Source of the DNA: Paralimibaculum aggregatum
Lineage (GTDB): Bacteria > Pseudomonadota > Alphaproteobacteria > Rhodobacterales > Rhodobacteraceae
DNA: 58,913 bases
Assembly (NCBI RefSeq): GCF_030270585.1
Contig: NZ_BSYI01000031.1
Coordinates: forward strand, 1-58,913
Direction of reading: 5' to 3'
A model generated the notes under the pieces. It was not told the origin of the DNA and ran no database searches. It saw only the letters and a program-made list of their open reading frames with translations. This document shows positions 50,183 through 57,893 of this stretch, in pieces. Each line of letters begins with the position of its first letter. Position 1 is the stretch's first letter. A program made the position numbers and the translations under genes.

Positions 50183-51427
50183 TCACTGATGCACGTAGAC
50201 CGGGTCGCCGGTGCGATAGGCCTCGGGCCAGACGATGGTCGCGCCGCCGGAGCTCTCGCCCTCGGTCTGGTACTGGATCACCGTCAGCGCCACGTCGGGC
50301 CACTGGTGCCACCACTCGTCGCCCTTGCCGTCCTCGGAGGGGTCCTTCTTGGTGCCGTAGGGGAAGTAGATCTTGCCGAGCGTGCCGTGGTGCTCGATGT
50401 TCTCGAGCGCCGCGACGATGGCCTCGCCATCCGTCGAGCCGGCCTCGGCGATCGCCTGCGCGATGATGGCGATCGAGTCATAGGCCTCCATGGCATAGCT
50501 CTCGACCGCGTCCTTGCCGGTGCGCTCCTTGTACTTCGCGGCAAAGGCCTTGCCCTCGTCGGTGAACAGGGTCTCGGGCACGCCGATGCGCTGCACGAAG
50601 GCATAGTTCCCGTCCGGCACGTTCTCCCAGTAGGCCTTCGATTCGAGCGAGACCTGGCCGGCATGGAAGGGGATGTCGAGCGAGCCGATGCCGGCATCCG
50701 AGGCCTGCTGCTGGAAGTTGTAGCCCGCCTCGCCGGTGGCCAGCACGATGATCATGTCGGGGTCGCCCGCCTTCATGCGCTGCACGATGCCGGCATAGTC
50801 CTGCGTGCCGATATCCACCGAGAAGGTCTCGACCTCCTTGCCGCCGCCCTCGAGGCCCTTGGTGGTCTCCTGCGCGGCGGGGATGCCGTAATCGGTGTTC
50901 TCGGTGAGGATCGCGACCTTCTGCACGCCGGGCACCTCGAGGGTGTGCTTCCAGATCGTCGAGGAGGCCCAGGAGGAGAGCGGCGCGATGCGGAAGATGA
51001 ACTTCTGCTTGTCGCCGGTGATGGTGTCGTTCCAGGTCTCGGCAAAGACCACGGGCACGCCGCGGGCCTCGGCGACATCCTTCGAGGCGACGCCGACCGA
51101 GCTGTGATAGCCGCCGCCGACCGCGACCACGCCGTCCTGCGTGATGAACTTCTCCATCAGCGCCGCGCCCTTCTCGGGCAGGCCCTCGGTGTCGCCGATC
51201 ACCACCTCGACCTCGCAGCCGAGCACCCCGCCGGCGGCGTTGATGTCCTCCTCGGCAATCAGCATGGCGTCGCGCATCGCCTCGCCGCCGACCACCGTGC
51301 CCGGCGCCGAGAGCGGGGCCATGCCGCCGATCTTGATCGGGCAATCCGCGGCGAAGGCGGCGCCGCTGGTGAGCGCCAACGCCATTGCCGAGGCGCCCAG
51401 CAGGCTGCGTCGCGTGAAACTTGTCAT
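50183..51427 (-). CDS. livK: Periplasmic substrate-binding protein of the Liv-type transporter
   Basis: 414 residues from the ATG at 51427 (MTSFTRRSLLGASAMALALT). The signal peptide ends near AAFAADCP; Arg-Arg-Ser-Leu-Leu resembles a Tat signal, so either Tat or Sec export is possible. The binding fold begins IKIGGMAPLSAPGTVVGGEAM, then AEEDINAAGGVLGCEVEVV, typical of type I LivK/amide-binding proteins. First gene of the operon livK-livH-livM-livG-livF-GNAT-deacetylase. Ligand unknown; see the operon finding. Confidence 0.92.
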   Translation of the reverse strand: MTSFTRRSLLGASAMALALTSGAAFAADCPIKIGGMAPLSAPGTVVGGEAMRDAMLIAEEDINAAGGVLGCEVEVVIGDTEGLPEKGAALMEKFITQDGVVAVGGGYHSSVGVASKDVAEARGVPVVFAETWNDTITGDKQKFIFRIAPLSSWASSTIWKHTLEVPGVQKVAILTENTDYGIPAAQETTKGLEGGGKEVETFSVDIGTQDYAGIVQRMKAGDPDMIIVLATGEAGYNFQQQASDAGIGSLDIPFHAGQVSLESKAYWENVPDGNYAFVQRIGVPETLFTDEGKAFAAKYKERTGKDAVESYAMEAYDSIAIIAQAIAEAGSTDGEAIVAALENIEHHGTLGKIYFPYGTKKDPSEDGKGDEWWHQWPDVALTVIQYQTEGESSGGATIVWPEAYRTGDPVYVHQ

Positions 51428-51618
51428 GATGAACTCCCTGTTCGGTCTCGCAGCCCGGCGGATAAGTCTTTCTGTGTTCTGGCCCGCGCAATGGCGGAGG
51501 CTTGCGGCCACCAATTCCCCCGAGCCTAAGTGACGCATCCTTGCCAGCACAACAGGCAGGGTGAATTATCTCCGACAAATCCGGATCGCGGCGGGCCGGG
51601 GCAGGGAGGACGGATGCG

Positions 51619-52557
51619 ATGACGGCACGCAACAGGAAGGTGATCGTGAGCTGCGCGATCACCGGCTCGATCCACACGCCCAGCATGTCGCCGCATCTGC
51701 CGGTGACGCCCGAGCAGATCGCCGCCTCGGCGATCGGCGCGGCGGAGGCCGGGGCGGCGATCCTGCATCTCCATGCGCGCGAGCCCGAGACCGGCCGGCC
51801 CTCGCCGAACCCGGCGCTGTTCCTGCGCTTCCTGCCGGCGATCCGCGAGGCCACCGACGCGGTGCTCAACATCACCACCGGCGGCGGGCAGGGCATGAGC
51901 GTGGACGAGCGCATCGCCGCCGCCCGCCGCGCCAGCCCCGAGATGGCCTCGCTCAACATGGGCAGCATGAATTTCGGGCTCTATCCGCTGCTCGGGCGCT
52001 ACGAAACCTTCCGGCACGACTGGGAGCGCGCGCATCTCGAGAACTCGCGCGACTTCATCTTCCGCAACACATTCGCCGATATCGAGCGCATCCTCGCGGC
52101 GCTGGGCGAGGGCTGCGGCACCCGCTTCGAGTTCGAGTGCTACGATGTCGGGCATCTCTACACGCTGGCGCATTTCCTCGACCGCGGCCTGGTGCGCCCG
52201 CCGCTTTTCGTGCAGACGATCTTCGGCATCCTCGGCGGCATCGGGCCGGACCCGGAGAACGTCGCGCATATGCGCCGGATCGCCGACAAGCTGTTCGGCC
52301 GCGACTATCTCTGGTCGATCCTGGCCGGCGGGCGCCACCAGATGCCGCTCTGCACGATGGCCGCGACCATGGGCGCCAACATCCGCGTCGGGCTTGAGGA
52401 CAGCCTCTATCTCGGCAAGGGTGAGCTGGCGCCGTCGAACGCGGCGCAGGTGAGCCGCATCCGGCGCATTCTCGCGGAACTGTCGCTCGAGGCCGCGACC
52501 CCCGCCGAGGCCCGCGCCATGCTCGATCTCAAGGGCGCCGACCAGGTCGCCTTCTGA
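51619..52557 (+). CDS. BKACE family beta-keto acid cleavage enzyme
   Basis: 312 residues, start MTARNRKVIVSCAITGSIH. The DUF849/Kce TIM barrel is clear: CAITGSIHTPSMSPHLPVTPEQIA, the zinc-binding HLHAREPETGRPSPNP, NITTGGG, and the substrate-site segment SMNFGLYPLL. The C-terminal VRVGLEDSLYLGKG motif (here IRVGLEDSLYLGKG) is intact. The family transfers acetyl-CoA to a beta-keto acid; lysine-fermentation Kce uses 3-keto-5-aminohexanoate, while other members accept betaine- or amino-derived keto acids. Divergent from the liv operon and 17 bp before an aminotransferase gene, so a catabolic pair is likely. Confidence 0.92.
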   Translation: MTARNRKVIVSCAITGSIHTPSMSPHLPVTPEQIAASAIGAAEAGAAILHLHAREPETGRPSPNPALFLRFLPAIREATDAVLNITTGGGQGMSVDERIAAARRASPEMASLNMGSMNFGLYPLLGRYETFRHDWERAHLENSRDFIFRNTFADIERILAALGEGCGTRFEFECYDVGHLYTLAHFLDRGLVRPPLFVQTIFGILGGIGPDPENVAHMRRIADKLFGRDYLWSILAGGRHQMPLCTMAATMGANIRVGLEDSLYLGKGELAPSNAAQVSRIRRILAELSLEAATPAEARAMLDLKGADQVAF

Positions 52558-52574
52558 CGCCGGGGGAGAATCGC

Positions 52575-53534
52575 ATGGACGACCGAACAGATGTCCGCAC
52601 GAACCAAGGTTCGACCGAACGTTCCAACGAGCGAACCGTCTGGTTCAACGGAAAGTTCGTGCCGGAAAGCCGTGCGCTGGTGCCCTATCGCGACCGGAGC
52701 TTCCTCTTCGGCGACGGCGCCTTCGACCTCACGCGCACCTTCAACCACCGCATCTTCAAGCTCGACGAGCATGTCGACCGCCTCTACGCCTCGCTGCGCG
52801 CGCTGCGCCTCGACCCGACGATGGAGCCCGAGGCGATGAAGGCGATCACCCGCGAGGTGGTGGAGCGCAACCGCCACCTGCTGGCCGAGGGCGAGGACTG
52901 GTGGGTCGGCCAGCGCATCAGCCGCGGCGTGATGAAGGTGGCGGGCGACAACTGGGACCATTACGGCCCCACGGTGGTCGTCGAATGCCTGCCGATGCCG
53001 GTGGCCGAGCGCGCGCACCTGTTCGAGAGCGGCGTCCAGGTGGTGACGCCCTCGGTGCGCCGCACGCCGCCCGAGGCGCTGACCCCGCGCACCAAGAGCC
53101 ACAACTATCTCAACCTGATCATGGGCGATCTCGAGGTCCGCGCGCAGAACCCGGACGGCTGGGCGATCCTGCTCGACATGCAGGGCAATTTCTGCGAGGG
53201 GCTCGGCTCCAACATCTTCCTGGTGCGCGGGGGCGAGGTCCTGACCCCGCGCGCGAAGAACGTCCTGCCGGGGGTGAGCCGCGAGACCGCGATGGAGCTC
53301 GCCCGCGGCCTCGGGCTCCCGGTGCGCGAGACCGATCTCGACCTCTACGACGCCTACAACGCCGACGAGGCCTTCATCACCTCCACCAGCCTCTGCATCT
53401 GCCCGGTGGCCAGCATCAACGGCGTGGCCCCGGCGGCCGGCGCCTATGGCCCGGTGACCCGGCGCCTGATCGCCGCCTATGTCGATTTCGTCGGCTGCGA
53501 TTTCGTCGCGCAGTATCTGGCGAAGCTCGGCTGA
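52575..53534 (+). CDS. Fold-type IV aminotransferase (BCAT/D-amino-acid transaminase family)
   Basis: 319 residues; GGGGGAGAA precedes the ATG at 52575. After about 20 hydrophilic residues the class-IV domain starts VWFNGKFVPES. PLP binds Lys174 in TPRTKSHNYLN, and NFCEGLGSNIFLV holds the conserved Glu. AYNADEAFITSTSLCICPV completes the cofactor pocket. BCAT, D-amino-acid and (R)-amine transaminases share this fold, so the substrate cannot be named. It is 17 bp after the BKACE gene. The first 40 codons contain repeated CGAACC/GGTTCG half-sites (palindrome 52600-52613). Confidence 0.88.
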   Translation: MDDRTDVRTNQGSTERSNERTVWFNGKFVPESRALVPYRDRSFLFGDGAFDLTRTFNHRIFKLDEHVDRLYASLRALRLDPTMEPEAMKAITREVVERNRHLLAEGEDWWVGQRISRGVMKVAGDNWDHYGPTVVVECLPMPVAERAHLFESGVQVVTPSVRRTPPEALTPRTKSHNYLNLIMGDLEVRAQNPDGWAILLDMQGNFCEGLGSNIFLVRGGEVLTPRAKNVLPGVSRETAMELARGLGLPVRETDLDLYDAYNADEAFITSTSLCICPVASINGVAPAAGAYGPVTRRLIAAYVDFVGCDFVAQYLAKLG

Positions 53535-53540
53535 CCCCCC

Positions 53541-54090
53541 GAGCGGCGGGGCGGGAGCGACAGGGCCGTAGCGATTGGGCCAAAGCGGCGGCCCCGCCGC
53601 GGCGGGGCCTGAGCAGCAGGGCCGGTGCCACAAGACCGGAACGGCAGGGTCAGGGCGGAAGGGCCAGAGCGGCGGAGCCGGCGCGGCGAGGCCGGTGCGA
53701 CAACGCCAGAGCGGCAGGACCGAAGCGGCGGGGCCGGTGCGACAGCGCCAGAGCGGCAGGACCGGTGCGACGGGGCCAGTGCGGCGGGGCCAGTGCGACA
53801 TGGCCGGAGCGGCAGGGCCAGTGCGACATGGCCGGAGCGGCAGGGCCAGTGCGACATGGCCGGAGCGGCAGGGCCGGAACGGCTGGGCCGGTGCAGCAGT
53901 GCCGTAGCGACGGGGCCGATGCGGCGGGGCTGGTACGAAAGGGTCGGTGCGGCAGGCCCGGAGCGGCGGAGCCGGTGCGGCGGGGTCGGTGCGACAGGGC
54001 CAGAACGGCAGGCCCGAAGCGGCAGGACCAGAGCGGCGGGGCCGGAGCAACGGGGTCGGTGCGCCAGGGCCGGAGTGGCGGGGCCGGAGG
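53541..54090. repeat. Degenerate 15-bp tandem array, about 36 units
   Basis: From the end of the aminotransferase gene to about 54090 the DNA repeats every 15 bp with a consensus near GCGGCAGGGCCGGTG (variants: GCGACAGGGCCAGAG, GCGGCGGGGCCGGAG). In 53789-53878 a 30-bp double unit (CCAGTGCGACATGGCC...) occurs three times without change, so some duplication is recent. Because 15 is a multiple of 3, nearly all six frames stay open, producing artefactual reading frames. I see no ribosome-binding site or convincing gene inside the 672-bp gap 53535-54206. Confidence 0.85.
53590..53609. terminator. Perfect 20-bp palindrome after the aminotransferase gene
   Basis: GGCCCCGCCG at 53590-53599 is followed directly by its reverse complement. 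It is 56 bp after the aminotransferase stop, at the start of the 15-bp array, and breaks the array rhythm. It may stop transcription of the BKACE-aminotransferase pair. No T-run follows, and loop formation would need a few pairs opened. Confidence 0.4.
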
Positions 54091-54139
54091 GGGCAGGCGC
54101 CTTCCCGCTGCCGGGCCGGGCGGCGCGGCCATCCGCACC

Positions 54140-54180
54140 TCGAAATGACACATATGAATATATACATGTATCATGGATCA
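54140..54180 (+). promoter_or_regulatory. AT-rich promoter/operator before the YeeE/YedE pair
   Basis: An abrupt AT-rich island (ACACATATGAATATATACATG) follows the 15-bp array. It contains the perfect palindrome ATACATGTAT at 54162-54171. It lies 26 bp or more upstream of the first YeeE/YedE gene and is the obvious promoter site. Family knowledge: BigR/ArsR-type sulfide sensors bind AT-rich palindromes overlapping the -10 box of similar sulfur-transport operons; that link is inference only. Confidence 0.45.
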
Positions 54181-54206
54181 CCCGATGATGCAGCGAGGAT
54201 TGCCCC

Positions 54207-54647
54207 ATGCCGCTTGACCCGACCCCCTTCACCCCGTGGATGTCGCTGCTCGGCGGCGTCCTGATCGGCATCGCCAGCCTGATGGTGCTCGGCCTGCTCG
54301 GCCGCATCGCCGGCATCTCCGGCATCACGCTCGCCGCCATGCGCCCGGGCGGCGACCGCGGCTGGCGCATCGGCTTCCTGCTCGGCCTCGTCGCCGCGCC
54401 GCTGGCCTGGGCCGCCCTCGGCAACGGCGCGGTCGCGCAGTCGGTGCCCGGCAACCTGCCGGCGATGGCGCTCGCCGGGCTGCTGGTCGGCGCCGGCAGC
54501 ATCCTCGGCGCGGGCTGCACCTCGGGGCACGGCGTCTGCGGGCTCTCGCGCCTCTCGCCGCGCTCGATGGTCGCGGTGCCGCTGTTCATGGCGGTGGCGG
54601 CGGCGACGGTGTTCGCCATCCGCCACCTGCTCGGGGGCGGGGCATGA
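54207..54647 (+). CDS. YeeE/YedE family sulfur transporter, N-terminal half protein
   Basis: 146 residues, GCGAGGA before the ATG at 54207. Four hydrophobic segments. The family Cys motif is in GAGCTSGHGVCGLSRLSPRS (near residues 95-115). YeeE/YedE (TsuA-like) proteins bring thiosulfate or other sulfur compounds into the cell; in many alphaproteobacteria they are split into two half-size proteins, as here with the next gene, the stop and start overlapping (ATGA). An AT-rich operator-like site precedes it. Confidence 0.88.
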   Translation: MPLDPTPFTPWMSLLGGVLIGIASLMVLGLLGRIAGISGITLAAMRPGGDRGWRIGFLLGLVAAPLAWAALGNGAVAQSVPGNLPAMALAGLLVGAGSILGAGCTSGHGVCGLSRLSPRSMVAVPLFMAVAAATVFAIRHLLGGGA

Positions 54648-55099
54648 GCGCCGCGGCGCTGCGCCCGCTGGCGGGGCTGGCGGCCGGGCTGGTGTTCGGG
54701 CTCGGGCTGGTCATCTCCGGCATGGCGGACCCGGCGAAGGTGCTGGCCTTCCTCGACATCGCCGGCGCCTGGGACCCGAGCCTCGCCTTCGTGATGGGCG
54801 GCGCCATCGCGGTGGCGCTGCCCGGCTTCCTGCTGCTGCCGCGCCGCGGCGCGCCGGCGCTCGGCGGGCGCTTCGAGCTGCCGACGGCGCGCGCGATCGA
54901 CCGCAACCTGCTGCTCGGCGCGGCGCTGTTCGGCCTCGGCTGGGGCATCGGCGGCTTCTGCCCGGGCCCGGCCTTCACCGCGCTGACGCTGGCCGCGCCG
55001 GGCACGCTGGTCTTCGTGCCGGCGATGCTGGCCGGGATGTGGCTCGGGCACCGGCTGCGCGGCGGCCGGCTCGCCGGGCCGGCGGCGCCCGCCCGCTAG
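54644..55099 (+). CDS. YeeE/YedE family sulfur transporter, C-terminal half protein
   Basis: 151 residues from the ATG at 54644, overlapping the previous stop. Four hydrophobic segments and the conserved GIGGFCPGPAFTAL, whose Cys is expected to handle sulfur; also FGLGLVISGMADPAKV, the standard start of the second half. It should pair with the upstream protein to form one complete transporter. A stem-loop 19 bp after the stop probably ends the transcript. Confidence 0.88.
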   Translation: MSAAALRPLAGLAAGLVFGLGLVISGMADPAKVLAFLDIAGAWDPSLAFVMGGAIAVALPGFLLLPRRGAPALGGRFELPTARAIDRNLLLGAALFGLGWGIGGFCPGPAFTALTLAAPGTLVFVPAMLAGMWLGHRLRGGRLAGPAAPAR

Positions 55100-55117
55100 C
55101 CGCCCGGCCAGGCCGCC

Positions 55118-55140
55118 CGGCCCGGCGCGACGCCGGGCCG
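55118..55140 (+). terminator. Stem-loop after the YeeE/YedE pair
   Basis: CGGCCCGGCG (55118-55127), loop CGA, then the perfect complement CGCCGGGCCG (55131-55140). Only a broken T-run follows (GTTTCTT about 18 bp later). Position 19 bp after the stop supports a terminator. Confidence 0.6.
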
Positions 55141-55224
55141 CGGGCGCGGCCTGCGGCGTTTCTTCCGGTTGGTGCCGCGCCGGACAAATCCATGTTAAGC
55201 ATATCGCGAGAGGACCGACGGTCC

Positions 55225-55250
55225 GCCCGCCGGCCGCTCCGCCGGCGGGC
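55225..55250 (+). promoter_or_regulatory. Leader stem-loop of the cioAB operon
   Basis: GCCCGCCGGC (55225-55234) and GCCGGCGGGC (55241-55250) are perfect 10-bp arms with a 6-base loop, 45 bp before the cydA/cioA start. Upstream are GACCGACGGTC (a short palindrome) and the AT-rich CATGTTAAGCATATCG (about 55190-55205), the likely promoter. The stem may be a transcript leader or regulator site. Confidence 0.4.
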
Positions 55251-55294
55251 CGCGCGGGGCCCTGCCGGCCCGGCTGACAGAATGGGAGAGGTGC

Positions 55295-56713
55295 ATGCTC
55301 CTCGGCTACGAAGCGATCGACCTCGCGCGCTTCCAGTTCGCCTTCACGGTCGCCTTCCACATCATCTTCCCCTCCTTCTCCATCGGGCTGGCGAGCTATC
55401 TCGCGGTGCTCGAGGCGCTGGACCTGAAGACCGGGAACCCGGTCTATCGCCGGCTGTTCGACTACTGGAAGAAGATCTTCGCGGTGGCCTTCGGCATGGG
55501 CGTGGTCTCGGGGCTGGTGATGTCCTACCAGTTCGGCACCAACTGGTCGGTGTTCTCCGACCGGGCCGGGCCCATCGTCGGCCCGCTGATGGGCTACGAG
55601 GTGCTCTCAGCCTTCTTCCTCGAGGCCGGCTTCCTCGGGGTGATGCTGTTCGGCCGCGACAAGGTCGGCCCGGGGCTGCATTTCTTCGCGACGCTGATGG
55701 TCGCCGCCGGCACGCTGTTCTCGGCGTTCTGGATCCTCAGCGTGAACAGCTGGATGCAGACCCCGGCGGGCTACGCGCTCAACGAGGCCGGGCAATACGT
55801 GCCGGCGGACTGGTGGGCGGTGGTGTTCAACCCCTCCTTCCCCTACCGGCTCGTGCACATGGTGCTGGCGGCCTATCTCACCACCGCCTTCGTGGTGGGG
55901 GCGGTCGGCGCCTGGCACCTGCTGCGCGACCGGCGCGACCGGGCGGCGCAGGTGATGTTCTCGATGGCGATGTGGATGGCGCTGATCGTCTCGCCGCTGC
56001 AGATCGTCGCGGGCGACCAGCACGGGCTCAACACGCTCGCGCACCAGCCCGAGAAGATCGCGGCGATGGAGGGGCATTACGAGACCCGCTCCGGCGCGCC
56101 GCTGGTGCTGTTCGGCATTCCCGACGACGAGAACGCCCGCATCGACCACGTGATCGAGATCCCGCATCTCGGCTCGCTGATCCTCACCCACAGCTGGGAC
56201 GGCGAGGTCAAGGGGCTGAAGGCCTGGCCCGCGGAGGACCGCCCGCCGGCGGAGATCGTGTTCTGGTCGTTCCGGGTGATGGTGGCGGTGGGCTTCGCGA
56301 TGCTGGCGATCGGGCTCTGGTCCGGGCTCGGGCGGCTGCGCGGCTGGCTGCACGAGGCGCCCTGGCTGCACCGCGCCGCGGTGGCGATGGGGCCGAGCGG
56401 CTTCGTCGCGGTGCTGGCGGGCTGGATCACCACCGAGGTCGGCCGCCAGCCCTGGGTGATCCACGGGCTGCTGCGCACCGCGGATGCCGCCTCGCCGCTC
56501 GACGCACCGGCGGTGGAGGCCTCGCTGATCGCCTTCATCGTGGTCTATTTCGCGGTGTTCGGCGCCGGCACCTTCTACATCCTGCGGCTGATGAACAAGC
56601 GCCCCGAGGGCGGCGAGAGCGCGGACGGCGGCGCCGGCGAGGGGCCGATCCGCACCGGCGGCGTCGCGCAGGCGCTGTCGCTCGACGCCGGGCGCGCAAC
56701 CACGGCCAAGTGA
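55295..56713 (+). CDS. cioA: Cytochrome bd/cyanide-insensitive quinol oxidase subunit I
   Basis: 472 residues; GGGAGAGG precedes the ATG. It forms the haem-bearing subunit of a bd-type quinol oxidase in the inner membrane. Family features: RFQFAFTVAFHIIFPSFSIG with the b595 ligand His, the b558 His in LVHMVLAAYLTT, GDQHGLNTLAHQP and WITTEVGRQPWVIHGLLRT. The Q-loop after GWITTEVGRQPW is short, so this is the CioA (short-Q-loop) type, associated with cyanide resistance. The C-terminus is hydrophilic. cioB follows by 7 bp. Confidence 0.94.
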   Translation: MLLGYEAIDLARFQFAFTVAFHIIFPSFSIGLASYLAVLEALDLKTGNPVYRRLFDYWKKIFAVAFGMGVVSGLVMSYQFGTNWSVFSDRAGPIVGPLMGYEVLSAFFLEAGFLGVMLFGRDKVGPGLHFFATLMVAAGTLFSAFWILSVNSWMQTPAGYALNEAGQYVPADWWAVVFNPSFPYRLVHMVLAAYLTTAFVVGAVGAWHLLRDRRDRAAQVMFSMAMWMALIVSPLQIVAGDQHGLNTLAHQPEKIAAMEGHYETRSGAPLVLFGIPDDENARIDHVIEIPHLGSLILTHSWDGEVKGLKAWPAEDRPPAEIVFWSFRVMVAVGFAMLAIGLWSGLGRLRGWLHEAPWLHRAAVAMGPSGFVAVLAGWITTEVGRQPWVIHGLLRTADAASPLDAPAVEASLIAFIVVYFAVFGAGTFYILRLMNKRPEGGESADGGAGEGPIRTGGVAQALSLDAGRATTAK

Positions 56714-56720
56714 GGACATC

Positions 56721-57725
56721 ATGCCCTTCGATCTCGCCTTCATCTGGGCCGGCCTGATCGCCTTCGCGGTGCTGGCCTACATCCTGCTCGACGGCTTCGA
56801 TCTCGGCGTCGGCATCCTCTTTCCCTTCGTGCGCGGGGAGCAGCACCGCTCGCTGATGATGAACTCGGTGGCGCCGGTCTGGGACGGCAACGAGACCTGG
56901 CTGGTGCTCGGCGGCGGCGGCCTCTTCGCGGTGTTTCCGCTGGCCTATGCGGTGGTGATGCCGGCGCTCTACGCGCCGATCATCGCGATGCTGCTGGGGC
57001 TGGTGTTCCGCGGCGTCGCCTTCGAGTTCCGCTGGCGCACGACGCGGGGCAAATGGCTCTGGGATCTCTCCTTCGCCGCCGGCTCGACCGTCGCGGCCTT
57101 CGCGCAGGGGGTGGCGCTGGGCGCGCTGGTGCAGGGCATCCCGGTGGCCGGCCGCGCCTATGCCGGCGGCTGGTGGGACTGGCTGACCCCGTTCTCGCTG
57201 ATGACCGGGGCGGCGCTGGTGGTCGGCTATGCGCTGCTCGGCGCGACCTGGCTGGTGATGAAGACCGAGGGCCATGTCGCCGAGCGCTGCCGGCGATACG
57301 CCCGCTCCACCGGGCTGGCGACGCTGGCGCTGATCGCCGCGGCGAGCCTCGCCACGCCGTTCCTCAACGAGGTCTACCTGACCCGCTGGTTCGCCTGGCC
57401 GAGCGTGATCTTCAGCCTCGCGGTGCCGGCGCTGGTGGCGCTCTGCGCCTGGCTGCTGTTCGACGGGCTGCGCAAGGGCCGCGACACCCAGCCCTTCCTC
57501 GCCGCGCAGGCGATCTTCACGCTCTGCTATGTCGGCATCGGGATCAGCTTCTATCCCTATATCGTGCCGCCGAGCCTGACGATCTGGGAGGCCGCCGCGC
57601 CGGATGACAGCCTCTCGTTCCTGCTGGTCGGGGCGGCGGTGCTGGTGCCGCTGATCCTCGGCTATACCGCCTTCGCCTACTGGGTGTTCCGCGGCAAGGT
57701 CGATCCCGAGAAGGGCTATCACTGA
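56721..57725 (+). CDS. cioB: Cytochrome bd/cyanide-insensitive quinol oxidase subunit II
   Basis: 334 residues, start MPFDLAFIWAGLIAF. Eight or nine hydrophobic helices and the CydB motifs YILLDGFDLGVGILFPF and WDGNETWLVLGGGGLFAVFPLAY near the N-terminus, plus GVAFEFRWRT. It pairs with CioA. Its stop shares a base with the next ATG (TGATG), so a small third gene is co-translated. Confidence 0.95.
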   Translation: MPFDLAFIWAGLIAFAVLAYILLDGFDLGVGILFPFVRGEQHRSLMMNSVAPVWDGNETWLVLGGGGLFAVFPLAYAVVMPALYAPIIAMLLGLVFRGVAFEFRWRTTRGKWLWDLSFAAGSTVAAFAQGVALGALVQGIPVAGRAYAGGWWDWLTPFSLMTGAALVVGYALLGATWLVMKTEGHVAERCRRYARSTGLATLALIAAASLATPFLNEVYLTRWFAWPSVIFSLAVPALVALCAWLLFDGLRKGRDTQPFLAAQAIFTLCYVGIGISFYPYIVPPSLTIWEAAAPDDSLSFLLVGAAVLVPLILGYTAFAYWVFRGKVDPEKGYH

Positions 57726-57841
57726 TGGCGGCGGAGCGGCGCGGGACCTGGCGCCGGCTCGGCTGGTTCGTGCTGCTCTGGGCCGGCGGCGTCGCGGCGG
57801 TCGCGGCGCTCGGCGGGCTGCTGCGCGCGGTGCTGCTCTGA
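57725..57841 (+). CDS. Small DUF2474/CydX-like membrane subunit of the oxidase
   Basis: 38 residues, ATG at 57725 overlapping the cioB stop by one base. Sequence: basic N-terminus (MAAERRGTWRRLG), then one membrane helix of about 22 residues (WFVLLWAGGVAAVAALGG). This matches the position, size and layout of DUF2474 proteins found after cydB/cioB in alphaproteobacteria, functional analogues of CydX/CbdX that stabilise the oxidase. Assignment rests on context and topology. Confidence 0.8.
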   Translation: MAAERRGTWRRLGWFVLLWAGGVAAVAALGGLLRAVLL

Positions 57842-57845
57842 GCCG

Positions 57846-57872
57846 CGCGGCCCGGGGCGCGCCCGGGCCGCG
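57846..57872. terminator. Stem-loop between the oxidase operon and ridA
   Basis: CGCGGCCCGGG (57846-57856), a 5-base loop, then its perfect complement (57862-57872). It is 4 bp after the DUF2474 stop and 21 bp before the convergent ridA stop, suiting a bidirectional terminator. No T-run is visible. Confidence 0.6.
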
Positions 57873-57893
57873 GGATCGCTCCTGCCGCCGGCC

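Noticed and set aside
53541-54090. CRISPR array
   Set aside because: Units are directly adjacent 15-mers with no spacers of unrelated sequence, and no cas genes are present.
53625-54188. Open frames inside the 15-bp array, up to 187 codons and on both strands
   Set aside because: All six frames are open because the unit length is a multiple of three and lacks stops; no ribosome-binding site, and the frames are only short repeated peptides.
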